DNA from: a virus
Virus record (IMG/VR): IMGVR_UViG_3300042691_028591
Span: 1 to 63,548 of that record
Strand: one strand, 5' to 3'
Length of the DNA: 63,548 bases
Positions 1 to 8,347 of this stretch are shown here, piece by piece. A program made the position numbers and the translations under genes. Position 1 is the stretch's first letter, and each line of letters begins with the position of its first letter. The notes beneath the pieces were generated by a model, which saw only the letters and a program-made list of their open reading frames with translations, was not told the DNA's origin and made no database searches.

Positions 1-21
1 ATCTCTACCAACAACTAAATA

Positions 22-588
22 ATGATTAAACAAGTTGAACAACTATTAGAATCTATAAAACAAATTAGATTAGCTAGTAATACTAAAGACAATGAAGAGT
101 TTGTATTTAAACAATCTTTATTGTCTTCTCTAAGAACTAAAGCTAAAAGCTTAAGTAGTTTAATTGATATAACTTCAATAGATGAGAATATCTTTTTGGA
201 GACGGTTAAACAAAGGTTTAATGTTGCAAGAAAGGCTGCAATAATTATTGTTAGTAAGAGTGATAAAGATGTTGGAGATTTAGTTGCTTTAGCAGAAGAT
301 AAAGTAAATGAGGAGGGTGAAAAAGTGCAAGTATCTTATACTTATAATCAACTAACCCTTGAACAAATACTGTCTCTAAATCCAACTAATAGTAATCTTC
401 AATCATTAATTAGAGAGTTAGACTATTTAAATAGCCTACTTCCTAAAGCCTTTACTAAAGAGTATATGTTAACTATTATTAAAGATAATAACTTAACTAA
501 TATTAAAGATGTCATGAATTACTTTAAGACAACATACCCCAATCAATATGACAATAAGTTATTAGCATCTGTTGCTAAGTCTTTATAG
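22..588 (+). CDS. hypothetical protein, 188 aa
   Basis: No family recognised. The product is lysine-rich and predicted largely helical, with an acidic stretch near residues 75-100. It starts at an ATG after an AT-rich leader with no Shine-Dalgarno sequence and ends at TAG, followed four codons later by TAA. The first 21 bases of the window belong to the previous intergenic space or gene end. Confidence 0.75.
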   Translation: MIKQVEQLLESIKQIRLASNTKDNEEFVFKQSLLSSLRTKAKSLSSLIDITSIDENIFLETVKQRFNVARKAAIIIVSKSDKDVGDLVALAEDKVNEEGEKVQVSYTYNQLTLEQILSLNPTNSNLQSLIRELDYLNSLLPKAFTKEYMLTIIKDNNLTNIKDVMNYFKTTYPNQYDNKLLASVAKSL

Positions 589-596
589 ACTACATA

Positions 597-638
597 TTAA
601 GTTTGTGTTTTAATAAAACATATTATATACAAACTTAA
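597..638. promoter_or_regulatory. inverted repeat TTAAGTTTG ... CAAACTTAA
   Basis: The motif TTAAGTTTG (597-605) is repeated in inverse at 630-638; the repeat can be read as 11 bp (596-606/629-639). TTAAGTTTG recurs before several other plus-strand genes (1595, 1606, 19024, 41143, 47302, 54583), so it may be a phage promoter or regulator site. It could also act as a terminator for the preceding gene. Function is inferred. Confidence 0.45.
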
Positions 639-644
639 TAAACA

Positions 645-965
645 ATGAATAGAAGAATAAAATTAGTAGGTATATATTGTATTACTTGTATACCTACTAA
701 TAAAAAATATATTGGCAGTTCTATTGATATGATGATTAGGTGGAATAGTCATTTAATCTCTTTATTAATTAATAAACACTCTAATAAAAAACTGCAAGCA
801 GACTTTAACAAATATGGACTAATTAACTTTAGTTTTAATGTTTTAGTAATGGCTGAGAGAAATATAACAAAACAAAGACTGTTAATACTAGAACAGTTAG
901 AAATTGATGCTGTTCCTAGAATGAATTTATATAACAATAAAAGAGCTATTGCAAAGCTAAAATGA
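645..965 (+). CDS. GIY-YIG homing endonuclease
   Basis: The N-terminus carries the GIY-YIG hallmark: GIYCI at residues 9-13 and KKYIGSS about 10 residues later, then a conserved Arg (MIRWNSH) and a helical region. At 106 aa it contains the catalytic domain and little DNA-recognition domain, so it is a short free-standing form or a truncated relic. No flanking intron was recognised. These enzymes cut one specific DNA site and spread their own gene. Confidence 0.8.
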   Translation: MNRRIKLVGIYCITCIPTNKKYIGSSIDMMIRWNSHLISLLINKHSNKKLQADFNKYGLINFSFNVLVMAERNITKQRLLILEQLEIDAVPRMNLYNNKRAIAKLK

Positions 966-1075
966 ATTGGACAATATACTAGTTTATAAAAGATCAATAA
1001 AATATGAAGAAGAATGTTATATTAAACTTAGTGCGTCAGACTTATTTTTTTAATATATGTACAAGATTATGATTT

Positions 1076-1270
1076 TTGGTAAAAATATTTACATCAATAG
1101 CAGTGTCTAAAGATTTTAGAATCTCTGGCCTACAAGATGTTCAATTCAATATTATTAAGTATAGTAAGATATCATATTTGGAGTTTAAAGAAATATACTT
1201 ATCTTTAATACCCTATTTAAATAAATATATTTTAGAGTTATTTGAATTTACTTTATTTAGTTGGGAATAA
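1076..1270 (+). CDS. small hypothetical protein, possibly truncated paralog of next gene
   Basis: 64 aa from a TTG start; no in-frame ATG exists. The C-terminal part aligns with the next gene: pattern SKDFRISGLQDVQFN here against IKDVSVCGRTIDVNFN there, similar spacing to a PYLNKYI/KYLNDYI segment, and both end FSW(E/D). An ATG at 1069 opens a different frame that closes after 13 codons, so the 5' end may be frameshifted. Function unknown. Confidence 0.45.
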   Translation: MVKIFTSIAVSKDFRISGLQDVQFNIIKYSKISYLEFKEIYLSLIPYLNKYILELFEFTLFSWE

Positions 1271-1274
1271 TATT

Positions 1275-1598
1275 TTGGCTTATAAATTATATTCAAGAAA
1301 AAGCTTAATAAATACACAACCTCTATTTTATTTAAAGAGTGATAACCCTCTACATAAATATAGAAGAAGTATATTTATAAATGATTTATCCTTTATAAAA
1401 GATGTAAGTGTATGTGGAAGAACAATTGATGTTAACTTTAATCTATATACTTCTGTTAATTATGATGTAGTTCATTCAACATATATTAAATTAATAAAGT
1501 ATTTAAATGATTATATTAATAACGTTAAATTATATACTTATAAAGAGACTGAAGAGCTTGTAGCTGATTTAGAGCTAATAATATTTAGTTGGGATTAA
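1275..1598 (+). CDS. hypothetical protein, tandem paralog of preceding gene
   Basis: There is no in-frame ATG. The open frame begins with TTG codons at 1242 (overlapping the preceding gene) and 1275; 1275 is preferred because it follows the preceding stop. It shares the C-terminal pattern of the gene at 1076-1270, ending IIFSWD, which suggests a tandem duplication. No known domain. Confidence 0.55.
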   Translation: MAYKLYSRKSLINTQPLFYLKSDNPLHKYRRSIFINDLSFIKDVSVCGRTIDVNFNLYTSVNYDVVHSTYIKLIKYLNDYINNVKLYTYKETEELVADLELIIFSWD

Positions 1599-1614
1599 GT
1601 TTGTGTTAAGTTTG
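1595..1614 (+). promoter_or_regulatory. tandem TTAAGTTTG motif
   Basis: Two overlapping-register copies of TTAAGTTTG (1595-1603 and 1606-1614) lie between the stop of the preceding gene and the ATG at 1655. An AAAACTTTAAG segment follows and can pair with the second copy. Candidate promoter or operator for the XRE gene; inference from recurrence only. Confidence 0.4.
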
Positions 1615-1654
1615 AAAACTTTAAGTATAAAAATATGACAAAAAATATGTAATT

Positions 1655-1999
1655 ATGATTAATTATCCTAGAAATGTTGTTGAGTTCAAATCTCTGAGAA
1701 AGGATTTATTAAGAGGTAATCTTAATAAACAAGATGTAAAGACTGCTGAAACTTATATAACCCACTGGCAGGTTGTTGTTGGTAGTTATAATTTGCAAGT
1801 GTTGGTAAAAATTAGTGGCAAAAGTCAAAAAGATATTTCAAATGATTTAGGTATTAAACCTAGACAACTAAATGAAATGCTTAGTGGTTTGAATGGTATT
1901 ACTCCTCATAAGAGGTTATTAGCAAATTACTTTAATGTAAGTGAGGAATTGTTTAATGATTATAGACAAATTGGGAAAACCAGTACAAACAAACAATAG
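1655..1999 (+). CDS. XRE-family helix-turn-helix protein
   Basis: Residues about 50-105 form an XRE/Cro-type helix-turn-helix: SGKSQKDISNDLGIKPRQLN is followed by a helix and the typical tail NYFNVSEELF. The N-terminal 45 residues are not recognised. It is probably a DNA-binding regulator. The next gene overlaps it by 44 nt in another frame, implying coupled expression. Ends at TAG. Confidence 0.7.
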   Translation: MINYPRNVVEFKSLRKDLLRGNLNKQDVKTAETYITHWQVVVGSYNLQVLVKISGKSQKDISNDLGIKPRQLNEMLSGLNGITPHKRLLANYFNVSEELFNDYRQIGKTSTNKQ

Positions 2000-2231
2000 A
2001 ATAGCAATTGCTGAGCTAAAACTAAATGATCAATTAGTTAAATCAGCTCATTTAGTTTTTGCTACAGTTATAAAAGTATTTATTGATTATTTAATCATTA
2101 GATATGATAATAATATGATAGATGATAATTTTATTTCTGAGGAGTTTATTATTATATCAACTCCAGAAGAAAAGATTACTTATATAGGTTCTAGTTTAGA
2201 AATGCCTCTTGGATATTCAAATGTCAGATAA
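1956..2231 (+). CDS. hypothetical protein overlapping XRE regulator
   Basis: ATG at 1956 gives 91 aa; a GTG at 1941 would add five. It overlaps the 3' end of the XRE gene and ends inside the first codons of the next gene. Isoleucine-rich and partly hydrophobic in the middle (residues 25-45). An antitoxin/toxin relation to the XRE gene was considered, but no toxin fold is recognisable. Confidence 0.6.
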   Translation: MIIDKLGKPVQTNNRIAIAELKLNDQLVKSAHLVFATVIKVFIDYLIIRYDNNMIDDNFISEEFIIISTPEEKITYIGSSLEMPLGYSNVR

Positions 2232-2475
2232 AATTCCTCTTATACATTTAGATGAAGATAAAAATAAACTCAGTATTTATGTCTCAGAAGAAAACATAAA
2301 TACTGAGTCCAATTGGAGAAATACCGTCTCTCATCATATGTTAGACTTCTTAAAATCTAATTCAACTGGAATCTGCCAAGTCAAAATTAAAATTGATGAT
2401 TATAAACCTTTTTTAGTTGATTTGTTGGATTATTTTGATTTTGCCTTTCCAAAAAGAATCTATATTAGATATTAA
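2221..2475 (+). CDS. hypothetical protein, 84 aa
   Basis: ATG at 2221 is preferred over the TTG at 2209. No family recognised. A 15-bp perfect inverted repeat (2268-2282/2294-2308) lies inside the coding region 47 nt after the start, one of several start-proximal hairpins in this genome. The stop overlaps the stop of the convergent minus-strand gene. Confidence 0.65.
   Translation: MSDKIPLIHLDEDKNKLSIYVSEENINTESNWRNTVSHHMLDFLKSNSTGICQVKIKIDDYKPFLVDLLDYFDFAFPKRIYIRY
2268..2308. terminator. perfect hairpin inside the 5' coding region
   Basis: ACTCAGTATTTATGT (2268-2282) is exactly complementary to 2294-2308, with an 11-nt loop. It lies 37 nt after the stop of the preceding gene but inside the next reading frame. 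It may be a transcription-end or mRNA-stability hairpin for the upstream gene; there is no strong T-tract. Confidence 0.4.
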
Positions 2476-3197
2476 ATATAAGTTATTTCTATTGTAAAGT
2501 TTAGATTTAAAGAGCTTGATGTTGATAAGACTTCAAGAACTAACTGCTCTCCAACTACCGTTGAAAAGGAACTAATGATGTTAGTTGATCTAGTAGTTGA
2601 CACGTTGAATGTTGTACTATTAGCTAAAGTTGCTCCTAAAGCATCTTGTTTAACTAATCTAACAGTTGCTGAACCACTAGTATTATTTAAATATAACTTA
2701 GTAATATTATATGCTTTAGTTATATAGTTTTCTAATACATATACTTTTACAGTTGGTATTTCAATAGATCCAATTATAGAATCTAAAGAGCTATTAACAC
2801 TAGAAGATATATTAATACTAGTGGTGTTATCAGTTACTACTATTCCAGAACTACCTGTTATTGTCTTTAAGGCGACATTAGGATTAGCAAAGGAATTAAG
2901 TAAAGAAACACCAGAACCTACATTAGTAATATTCAAATTATTATTAATAGTTATAGTATCTGAATTAACTGTAAATGTAGTTGCTGTTCCAGGAAGTAGG
3001 GTTTTTAATCTTAACTCTGCTCCTGTTATGCTGCCTATAGTAGAGCCACCTCCTAAGTTAGCTACTGTAATACCAATGGGTAGTTGATCTACTGTTGCTT
3101 TTTCTGTAACTCCTGAGACTGTATTAACTACTGCTAATAAACTGGCATTAGTTACAGAAGATGCAGGAGGTAATTGAGATATTTTCTTTGAAGCCAT
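2472..3197 (-). CDS. phage virion/tail protein, 241 aa
   Basis: The N-terminus MASKKISQLPPASSVTNASLL followed by a Gly/Thr/Ser-rich beta-strand sequence is typical of phage fibre or baseplate-decoration proteins. Valine-, serine- and threonine-rich repeats run throughout (for example SSGIVVTDNTTSINISSSVNS). It is alone on the minus strand between plus-strand genes and ends against the convergent gene at 2475. Role in host attachment is inferred. Confidence 0.7.
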   Translation of the reverse strand: MASKKISQLPPASSVTNASLLAVVNTVSGVTEKATVDQLPIGITVANLGGGSTIGSITGAELRLKTLLPGTATTFTVNSDTITINNNLNITNVGSGVSLLNSFANPNVALKTITGSSGIVVTDNTTSINISSSVNSSLDSIIGSIEIPTVKVYVLENYITKAYNITKLYLNNTSGSATVRLVKQDALGATLANSTTFNVSTTRSTNIISSFSTVVGEQLVLEVLSTSSSLNLNFTIEITYI

Positions 3198-3292
3198 ATA
3201 TTTGTAATAATTTTATAAGTTGAAATAATAATAATATTATATATAGGATATTAAGTATGTAATTAAGATAAAAAAATGTATTCAGGCTATTT

Positions 3293-3868
3293 ATGCAAGA
3301 CAATAATAAGGGTATTAATAAGGTTTCAGATTCATATGTATGTGGTGTATTTACAAGTTGGTCATATGTTAAAGTAGTTGATAATAAGAAAATGATCACA
3401 CTGCACTTTGCAATTAATAGGTTTGTGGGGGAAGATACAGTTCATTATGATTTACCATCTAATAACTTAGATAAAAATCATAAGAAAAGAGTTGCTCTAT
3501 ACTTAGAGTTAGAACTTGAAGATATGCCCTCAGATATGGATAACTTAAGTAACTTTAAATTTGTGGATAAAAGATTTAATAATATAACTCATAAAAAAAG
3601 TGAATATGTATTAGCCATATCTTATACAACCAAACCAGTTGCAGTTACCTCTAGAACTAAAGAAGGAAAGCCTAATATTGAATGTTATTATTTTTCTATG
3701 GGGGCAGATAGTATTATTAGTATTAGTGAAGAAGGTAATTATCTATGGACGGAAGATAATCAAAATACTAGAAAAATTGATATAGATAAAGCAGTTGACA
3801 TTATTAGTAATAATATTGTTAAAGTGCCTGATCATATTAGTAATAGAAGCACTGCATTTTTAATATAA
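3293..3868 (+). CDS. hypothetical protein, 191 aa
   Basis: No family recognised. A mixed alpha/beta soluble protein with no signal or membrane segment. It is divergent from the virion gene at 2472-3197, with about 95 bp between the starts that must hold both promoters. It leads into the AAA+/VWA gene group. Confidence 0.7.
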   Translation: MQDNNKGINKVSDSYVCGVFTSWSYVKVVDNKKMITLHFAINRFVGEDTVHYDLPSNNLDKNHKKRVALYLELELEDMPSDMDNLSNFKFVDKRFNNITHKKSEYVLAISYTTKPVAVTSRTKEGKPNIECYYFSMGADSIISISEEGNYLWTEDNQNTRKIDIDKAVDIISNNIVKVPDHISNRSTAFLI

Positions 3869-3881
3869 CATAACTGCTTTA

Positions 3882-4427
3882 ATGAATGTATTTCAGAATA
3901 ATTGTTTGAGGTTAGTAGGTGGAGAATATCCAATTAAACTATATAAACCAATAAAACAAACTATAAAATCTCATTATGATATTAATGAGCCTATAACATT
4001 ATATGGAAAAAATGGAAGTAGGTTAGATTTGGAAAAGTCAGTTCAAGAATTTTATCTATTCAATTCTTTATGTCTGTCTTATAAGAATATAAATAAAACA
4101 ACCCTTTATACAAAAGAAGAAGTGTCTTTACTATTTTTAGAAATAGTAGGCAGACTTACAAAATATTTAAAGTTTTATTATACTCTTATAAACTATAACT
4201 TACCTGATAAAGTATTGATAAAAGATATTATTTTATCTGAGCTTTTAATTATGTTTGATATATCTTTAGATGATTTAATTAAGGATGATCTTATATATTA
4301 TGAGACAGGTTCCTGGAAGTTAAAAGGGCAAAAATCTCTTTTAATATTTTTTAAATATATAAATTACTTAGATCTACTTATAGTAGATGCTAAACAACAA
4401 ATTCAAGATAGTTTTTCAATAATATAA
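3882..4427 (+). CDS. hypothetical protein, 181 aa
   Basis: Not recognised. Rich in Leu, Ile, Tyr and Lys and predicted mainly helical in its second half. It lies 13 bp after the preceding gene and 1 bp before the AAA+ gene, so it is probably co-transcribed with the MoxR/VWA pair. Confidence 0.7.
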   Translation: MNVFQNNCLRLVGGEYPIKLYKPIKQTIKSHYDINEPITLYGKNGSRLDLEKSVQEFYLFNSLCLSYKNINKTTLYTKEEVSLLFLEIVGRLTKYLKFYYTLINYNLPDKVLIKDIILSELLIMFDISLDDLIKDDLIYYETGSWKLKGQKSLLIFFKYINYLDLLIVDAKQQIQDSFSII

Positions 4428-4428
4428 T

Positions 4429-5709
4429 ATGGCATCAAATAATCTGTTAAATTTTAATGGTGGTTCTATTACCTTGGGACAAGTTCCTAAAGCTATAGAG
4501 TTTATGGAAGTAACTAAAAGAAGTTTGTTACTTCAGTCTGCTCCTGGTTATGGTAAGTCTGCAATGGTTTATCAATATGGAGAACAAAAAGGTTACAAAG
4601 TCTTTGCATTTACAGGTGGATTGATTACAAGATCAAATATTTATGGAGTTGATTTTATTGACTCTGATAGAAATAGATGCACCCATTATCCAGCAGAATG
4701 GTTCTCAGAAGCAATGGATTCTAAGAATAAATCAATCCTGTTTTTAGACGACTTTGGTAATGCTTCACCACAGGAGATGATGGTTCTCCAACAAATCCTG
4801 GGGGATAGAAAACTAGGTAACTATGATCTTCCAGTAGAAAAATTTCTTATTATTGGTGCAACTAATAGACAGAATGACAGAGCTAATGTTTATAATATTA
4901 GCTCTGCTATTCTTAATAGATGTTGTGTTTTAAATGTTAGATTAGATGCTAATGAATTTCTAATACATGCTAAACAAAAGTTTCATCCATCTGTTTATGC
5001 CTTTCTTGAAGCTAGAAAGTATGCAATTACTAATGATGAAGAATATATACAAGAAAACCAATTACCTAAAGATTTATTAGGTTTTTATTCAGCTAATAGT
5101 TCTTCTAATTCTATTAGACCCTCTCCTAGAACTTGGGAGGGTGTTAGTCATATGCTGTATAGACAACAAAGTAATGTCTTAAGTGATGATTATATTGGTG
5201 TTTTTAGTAGTGCTGTAAGTGGTTTAGTAGGTAAAGAAATTACACCTATGTTTATGAAATCACTGAAGGGAACTTTGAATATTCCATCAACTGAGACTTT
5301 AATACAAAATTGTAATGATAGTTTTGACTATGCAACTATTATTAGTTCTGATAATGAAGCTATTAGTACTGTCTTATCTACTCTCTATCAGGAGATTGGA
5401 AAAGAAGTTATTAAATATCAAGAAGCTTTAAGTAAAGGTCAAGTTGAAAAGGTTGCAGCGCCTAATAGTCAAAGATCTATGTATGTATATGAACCTCTAA
5501 ATAACTTAGCAAAAGTTATAAATAAACTTGGAAACACCAAATTTAAATCAATAAATGCTAATGTTTTAGTTGCTGATACGTGGGATTTAATTATTAGTAA
5601 TAAGAGTGATATAGCTAAGTATACATGCTTAGTTGACACCATTTTTCATCTACCTTTCTTAAAAGAAAGAATGAAGTTAAAGAGTAGTATAATTAATAGC
5701 CTATCATAA
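4429..5709 (+). CDS. MoxR-like AAA+ ATPase
   Basis: Walker A APGYGKS lies at residues 38-44 and Walker B ILFLDDFGNA near 101-110, followed by sensor-1-like IIGATNRQND and an arginine near NRCC. MoxR-type ATPases typically work with a VWA-domain partner as chaperones in assembling or activating complexes. Here the stop overlaps the start of just such a partner (5709), a classic MoxR-VWA pairing. Length (426 aa) fits. The substrate is unknown; a role in virion assembly or host takeover is inference. Confidence 0.85.
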   Translation: MASNNLLNFNGGSITLGQVPKAIEFMEVTKRSLLLQSAPGYGKSAMVYQYGEQKGYKVFAFTGGLITRSNIYGVDFIDSDRNRCTHYPAEWFSEAMDSKNKSILFLDDFGNASPQEMMVLQQILGDRKLGNYDLPVEKFLIIGATNRQNDRANVYNISSAILNRCCVLNVRLDANEFLIHAKQKFHPSVYAFLEARKYAITNDEEYIQENQLPKDLLGFYSANSSSNSIRPSPRTWEGVSHMLYRQQSNVLSDDYIGVFSSAVSGLVGKEITPMFMKSLKGTLNIPSTETLIQNCNDSFDYATIISSDNEAISTVLSTLYQEIGKEVIKYQEALSKGQVEKVAAPNSQRSMYVYEPLNNLAKVINKLGNTKFKSINANVLVADTWDLIISNKSDIAKYTCLVDTIFHLPFLKERMKLKSSIINSLS

Positions 5710-7121
5710 TGACACCCCTATCTTTTAACTTAAGAAGTGTAGATAATATATGTTTTTTGATCAATAACTATGAACCCTTTTTTTGCTACTTACTAAGTGG
5801 CATAAAAATTGAGTTTGGAAATTATGAAGACTTTGAATATATGGCTTGCACTTCTTCTTCTATCTCCATACAAGAGAAATTTATTGAAGAGGTGCAAAAA
5901 GATAAAAGTAAGTTAGATGAGTTTATTTTTATCTTTTTGCATGAGATATATCATATATATCTTCATCATAATTGGAGATATGGTTTTAATAATGATGCTC
6001 TATATTCTAAGTATAGAAATAGGCCTAATTTACCAAAATTAGTAAACTATGTTTTAGATGCAATTATTAATACTAATCTAATAAATGCTGGTTATTCTTT
6101 TGGCAGCTTAGAACCAACAGTATTAAACAATTTATTACCCCCAGATCATCCAAAATTAAATATTAATAGTTGGACTGAAGATGAATTATTACTTGAGGTA
6201 TTGTCAAAATCTACTTCAAATAATAATGATTCTGGTGGGGCTGGTGCTGGCGGAGAACTAAGTGATAACTGTATTAAACTTCCTAGTGGTAAAACAATTG
6301 ATCTTGATAATATTGATTGTGATTTAATACTGTCAAAAGATACTTCAGAAGCATTAGAAGCTGTTGAAGCTATACAAGAGATTGCTAAGAAAGCTGCAAA
6401 TAATCTAAGAAGTAGAGGTAAAAATCCAGGAAGTTTATCCTCTGGTATAATTCCCCCTGAGTTTGAAGAAACTAAATCTTCAAATATATCTTGGGAAGAT
6501 AGATTAAAACAGATTGCAATATCATCAGTTAATGATAGAGTTATAACTAATTACGACAGTCTTATACAAGATAACTTTTATGCTTATGATTTAGGCTTAA
6601 GTTCTTTTACTAGATGTCCTATTGAATATTCATATAAGCCTCTACCAAAACCAAATACTGTAGTTGTATATATAGATCTATCTGGTTCTATTTTCTCTTG
6701 CACTGAGACTTTATCTAAGTTCTTATTTCAAATAACAGAGATATCAAAGTATGTAGGTAATTTATTACTTATCACATTTGATGTGGGTATGACTGGTTGT
6801 CATTTGTTTGATATAAATGAGTTAGATAAACCTCTTGGTGATCTTCTAATAGAAGAAAAGAGTAAGTATTTAATTGGCGGCGGTGGTACTGATGTAATAC
6901 CTCTATTTGAAGAGTTTTTTAATAGCTATTCTAACTATGATATAGAAATTAATGTAGATAATATATCTATGTTGATTGTTCTAACTGATCTGTGGTTAGA
7001 GGCTGTTGATAAAAGATTAGAACCTGTCAATAGTAAGGGTTTTATTCCAACTCTATGGGTTGTACCAGAAGATCATTGTTCAAGTACTGTTAATTTTGGA
7101 GAAATTTTGTTAGTAAAATGA
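5709..7121 (+). CDS. metallopeptidase-like / VWA-domain protein
   Basis: The N-terminal half has a zincin motif HEIYHIYLHH at residues 78-87 (HExxH). A Gly-rich linker lies near 175-185. The C-terminal half (from about 315) has a VWA-like domain with the MIDAS motif YIDLSGSI and a later GGGTD. This architecture matches DUF2201-type proteins (peptidase-like plus VWA-like domains). It partners the AAA+ ATPase at 4429-5709, which it overlaps. Whether the peptidase is active is unknown; HExxH is intact. Confidence 0.8.
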   Translation: MTPLSFNLRSVDNICFLINNYEPFFCYLLSGIKIEFGNYEDFEYMACTSSSISIQEKFIEEVQKDKSKLDEFIFIFLHEIYHIYLHHNWRYGFNNDALYSKYRNRPNLPKLVNYVLDAIINTNLINAGYSFGSLEPTVLNNLLPPDHPKLNINSWTEDELLLEVLSKSTSNNNDSGGAGAGGELSDNCIKLPSGKTIDLDNIDCDLILSKDTSEALEAVEAIQEIAKKAANNLRSRGKNPGSLSSGIIPPEFEETKSSNISWEDRLKQIAISSVNDRVITNYDSLIQDNFYAYDLGLSSFTRCPIEYSYKPLPKPNTVVVYIDLSGSIFSCTETLSKFLFQITEISKYVGNLLLITFDVGMTGCHLFDINELDKPLGDLLIEEKSKYLIGGGGTDVIPLFEEFFNSYSNYDIEINVDNISMLIVLTDLWLEAVDKRLEPVNSKGFIPTLWVVPEDHCSSTVNFGEILLVK

Positions 7122-7291
7122 ATAAAAAATATTTGATTCTTTTGTCATTTGTTGGATGTTTATTTATTGGATCTTTAGGTAGTTGTGCAATAAGTACCAC
7201 TCCTGTTCCTACTTCTACTCCTACTGTATTTGAGCCTCCTTTAGATAATCCAGCACCAGCTCCACAAAAATTAATTAAGAAGCCTATATAG
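7118..7291 (+). CDS. small lipoprotein, 57 aa
   Basis: ATG overlaps the stop of the VWA gene. The N-terminus is MNKKY followed by a hydrophobic stretch and a lipobox LGSC (Cys at residue 23), then a Pro/Thr-rich tail with repeated Pro-Thr pairs. This predicts signal-peptidase II processing and anchoring to a membrane. Small phage lipoproteins may serve as spanins or superinfection-exclusion proteins; neither is established here. Ends at TAG. Confidence 0.65.
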   Translation: MNKKYLILLSFVGCLFIGSLGSCAISTTPVPTSTPTVFEPPLDNPAPAPQKLIKKPI

Positions 7292-7306
7292 AGATTTTAT
7301 AGCACA

Positions 7307-7375
7307 TTTATTAAGGCCATATGATATATAATTGTATTTACAAAATATATAAATATATCATATGGCCTTAATAAA
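7307..7375. promoter_or_regulatory. 23-bp inverted repeat enclosing the tail-collar start codon
   Basis: 7307-7329 and 7353-7375 are perfectly complementary over 23 bp, with a 23-nt loop. The ATG of the next gene (7362-7364) lies inside the right arm, so a transcript reading in from upstream would hide the start codon. The loop ends in TATAAATA (7348-7355), identical to the T4 late-promoter consensus. A transcript starting there would lack the left arm. This resembles the T4 gene e arrangement; the function is inferred. Confidence 0.6.
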
Positions 7376-8264
7376 AATCTCAACTAAAGGTACAAACTTA
7401 ACCTGTGATGAGTTAGATAATAACTTTGACTTTGTACTTGACTTAGCAAATGCAGTTGGTGAATTAAACTGTGCAAAGATTAATCAACTATCTTTATCAA
7501 CTTGCTTGTTACTTAATCAAGTAATAATTGATTTACAAGCAGACATTGATAATGTTGAGACAGCTATTGGAGAAGTGGCTCAAGATTTAATTGATGTTCA
7601 AACTACATTACAAGGAAATATAAATTCTTTAACTACTTTAATTAATAATCAAAATACTACTATAGCTGATTTAAACACTCAAATTGCAACTTTGATAGGA
7701 GGTTTCAATAGTTTAAGCGGTACAGTTGCTTCTTTTAATAGCAGATTATTATCTGTTGAAGGAAGACTAACTACTTTAGAAGAAGCTATTGCTAGTGGTA
7801 TTATTGTTGTTTGGGTAGGTCTTATTGCAAATATTCCTGTTGGTTGGCAACTTACAGATGGTACAAATGGTACACCTGATTTAAGAAATAGATTTATCAT
7901 TGGTGCAGGTTCTACTTATGCTGTTAATGCTATTGGTGGTTCTGGTAATCATACTCATACTATTACTGGAACAACTGGTGGTACAGCTTTAACTATTAAT
8001 CAAATGCCTGCTCATACTCATCCATTAAATGATCCAGGACATTATCACTTTCAAAATGCAGGAGATAATAATAGACCAGGCCCTTATTATGAAAATAGTA
8101 ATAATGGAAATGAAGGTCCCATTAATACAAATAGTGCATTTACTAATATTACTATTGGTTCAACAGGTGCTAATGAAGCACATACTCATACATATAGTGC
8201 AACTACTGCAACTACTACTAATTTACCTCCTTATTATGCTCTTGCTTATATTATGAAAGTATAG
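7362..8264 (+). CDS. phage tail collar domain protein
   Basis: The N-terminal half is a coiled-coil/trimer stalk with repeated Asn-, Leu- and Thr-rich heptads (residues 20-140). From about residue 147 comes a tail-collar domain: WVGLIANIPVGWQLTDG, PDLRNRFIIGAG, then His-rich GNHTHTITG and MPAHTHPL, ending YALAYIMKV. Such proteins are distal tail or receptor-binding parts. It is flanked by a start-blocking hairpin and a 72-bp palindromic terminator, so it is probably its own unit. Ends at TAG. Confidence 0.88.
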   Translation: MALIKISTKGTNLTCDELDNNFDFVLDLANAVGELNCAKINQLSLSTCLLLNQVIIDLQADIDNVETAIGEVAQDLIDVQTTLQGNINSLTTLINNQNTTIADLNTQIATLIGGFNSLSGTVASFNSRLLSVEGRLTTLEEAIASGIIVVWVGLIANIPVGWQLTDGTNGTPDLRNRFIIGAGSTYAVNAIGGSGNHTHTITGTTGGTALTINQMPAHTHPLNDPGHYHFQNAGDNNRPGPYYENSNNGNEGPINTNSAFTNITIGSTGANEAHTHTYSATTATTTNLPPYYALAYIMKV

Positions 8265-8275
8265 TTATTTATAAT

Positions 8276-8347
8276 TACAAAATAAACATTAAAAAACAAC
8301 TTAGCTATTAATTAATAGCTAAGTTGTTTTTTAATGTTTATTTTGTA
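8276..8347. terminator. 72-bp perfect palindrome, bidirectional terminator
   Basis: The sequence from 8276 to 8347 is perfectly palindromic (36-bp arms, centre at 8311/8312). On either strand it reads as a hairpin with T-rich flanks. It sits between convergent genes and contains the stop of the minus-strand one. Confidence 0.85.

Noticed and set aside
1655-2231. XRE gene and its overlapping partner as a toxin-antitoxin pair
   Set aside because: The partner shows no toxin fold or catalytic motif; overlap alone is common in this compact genome.
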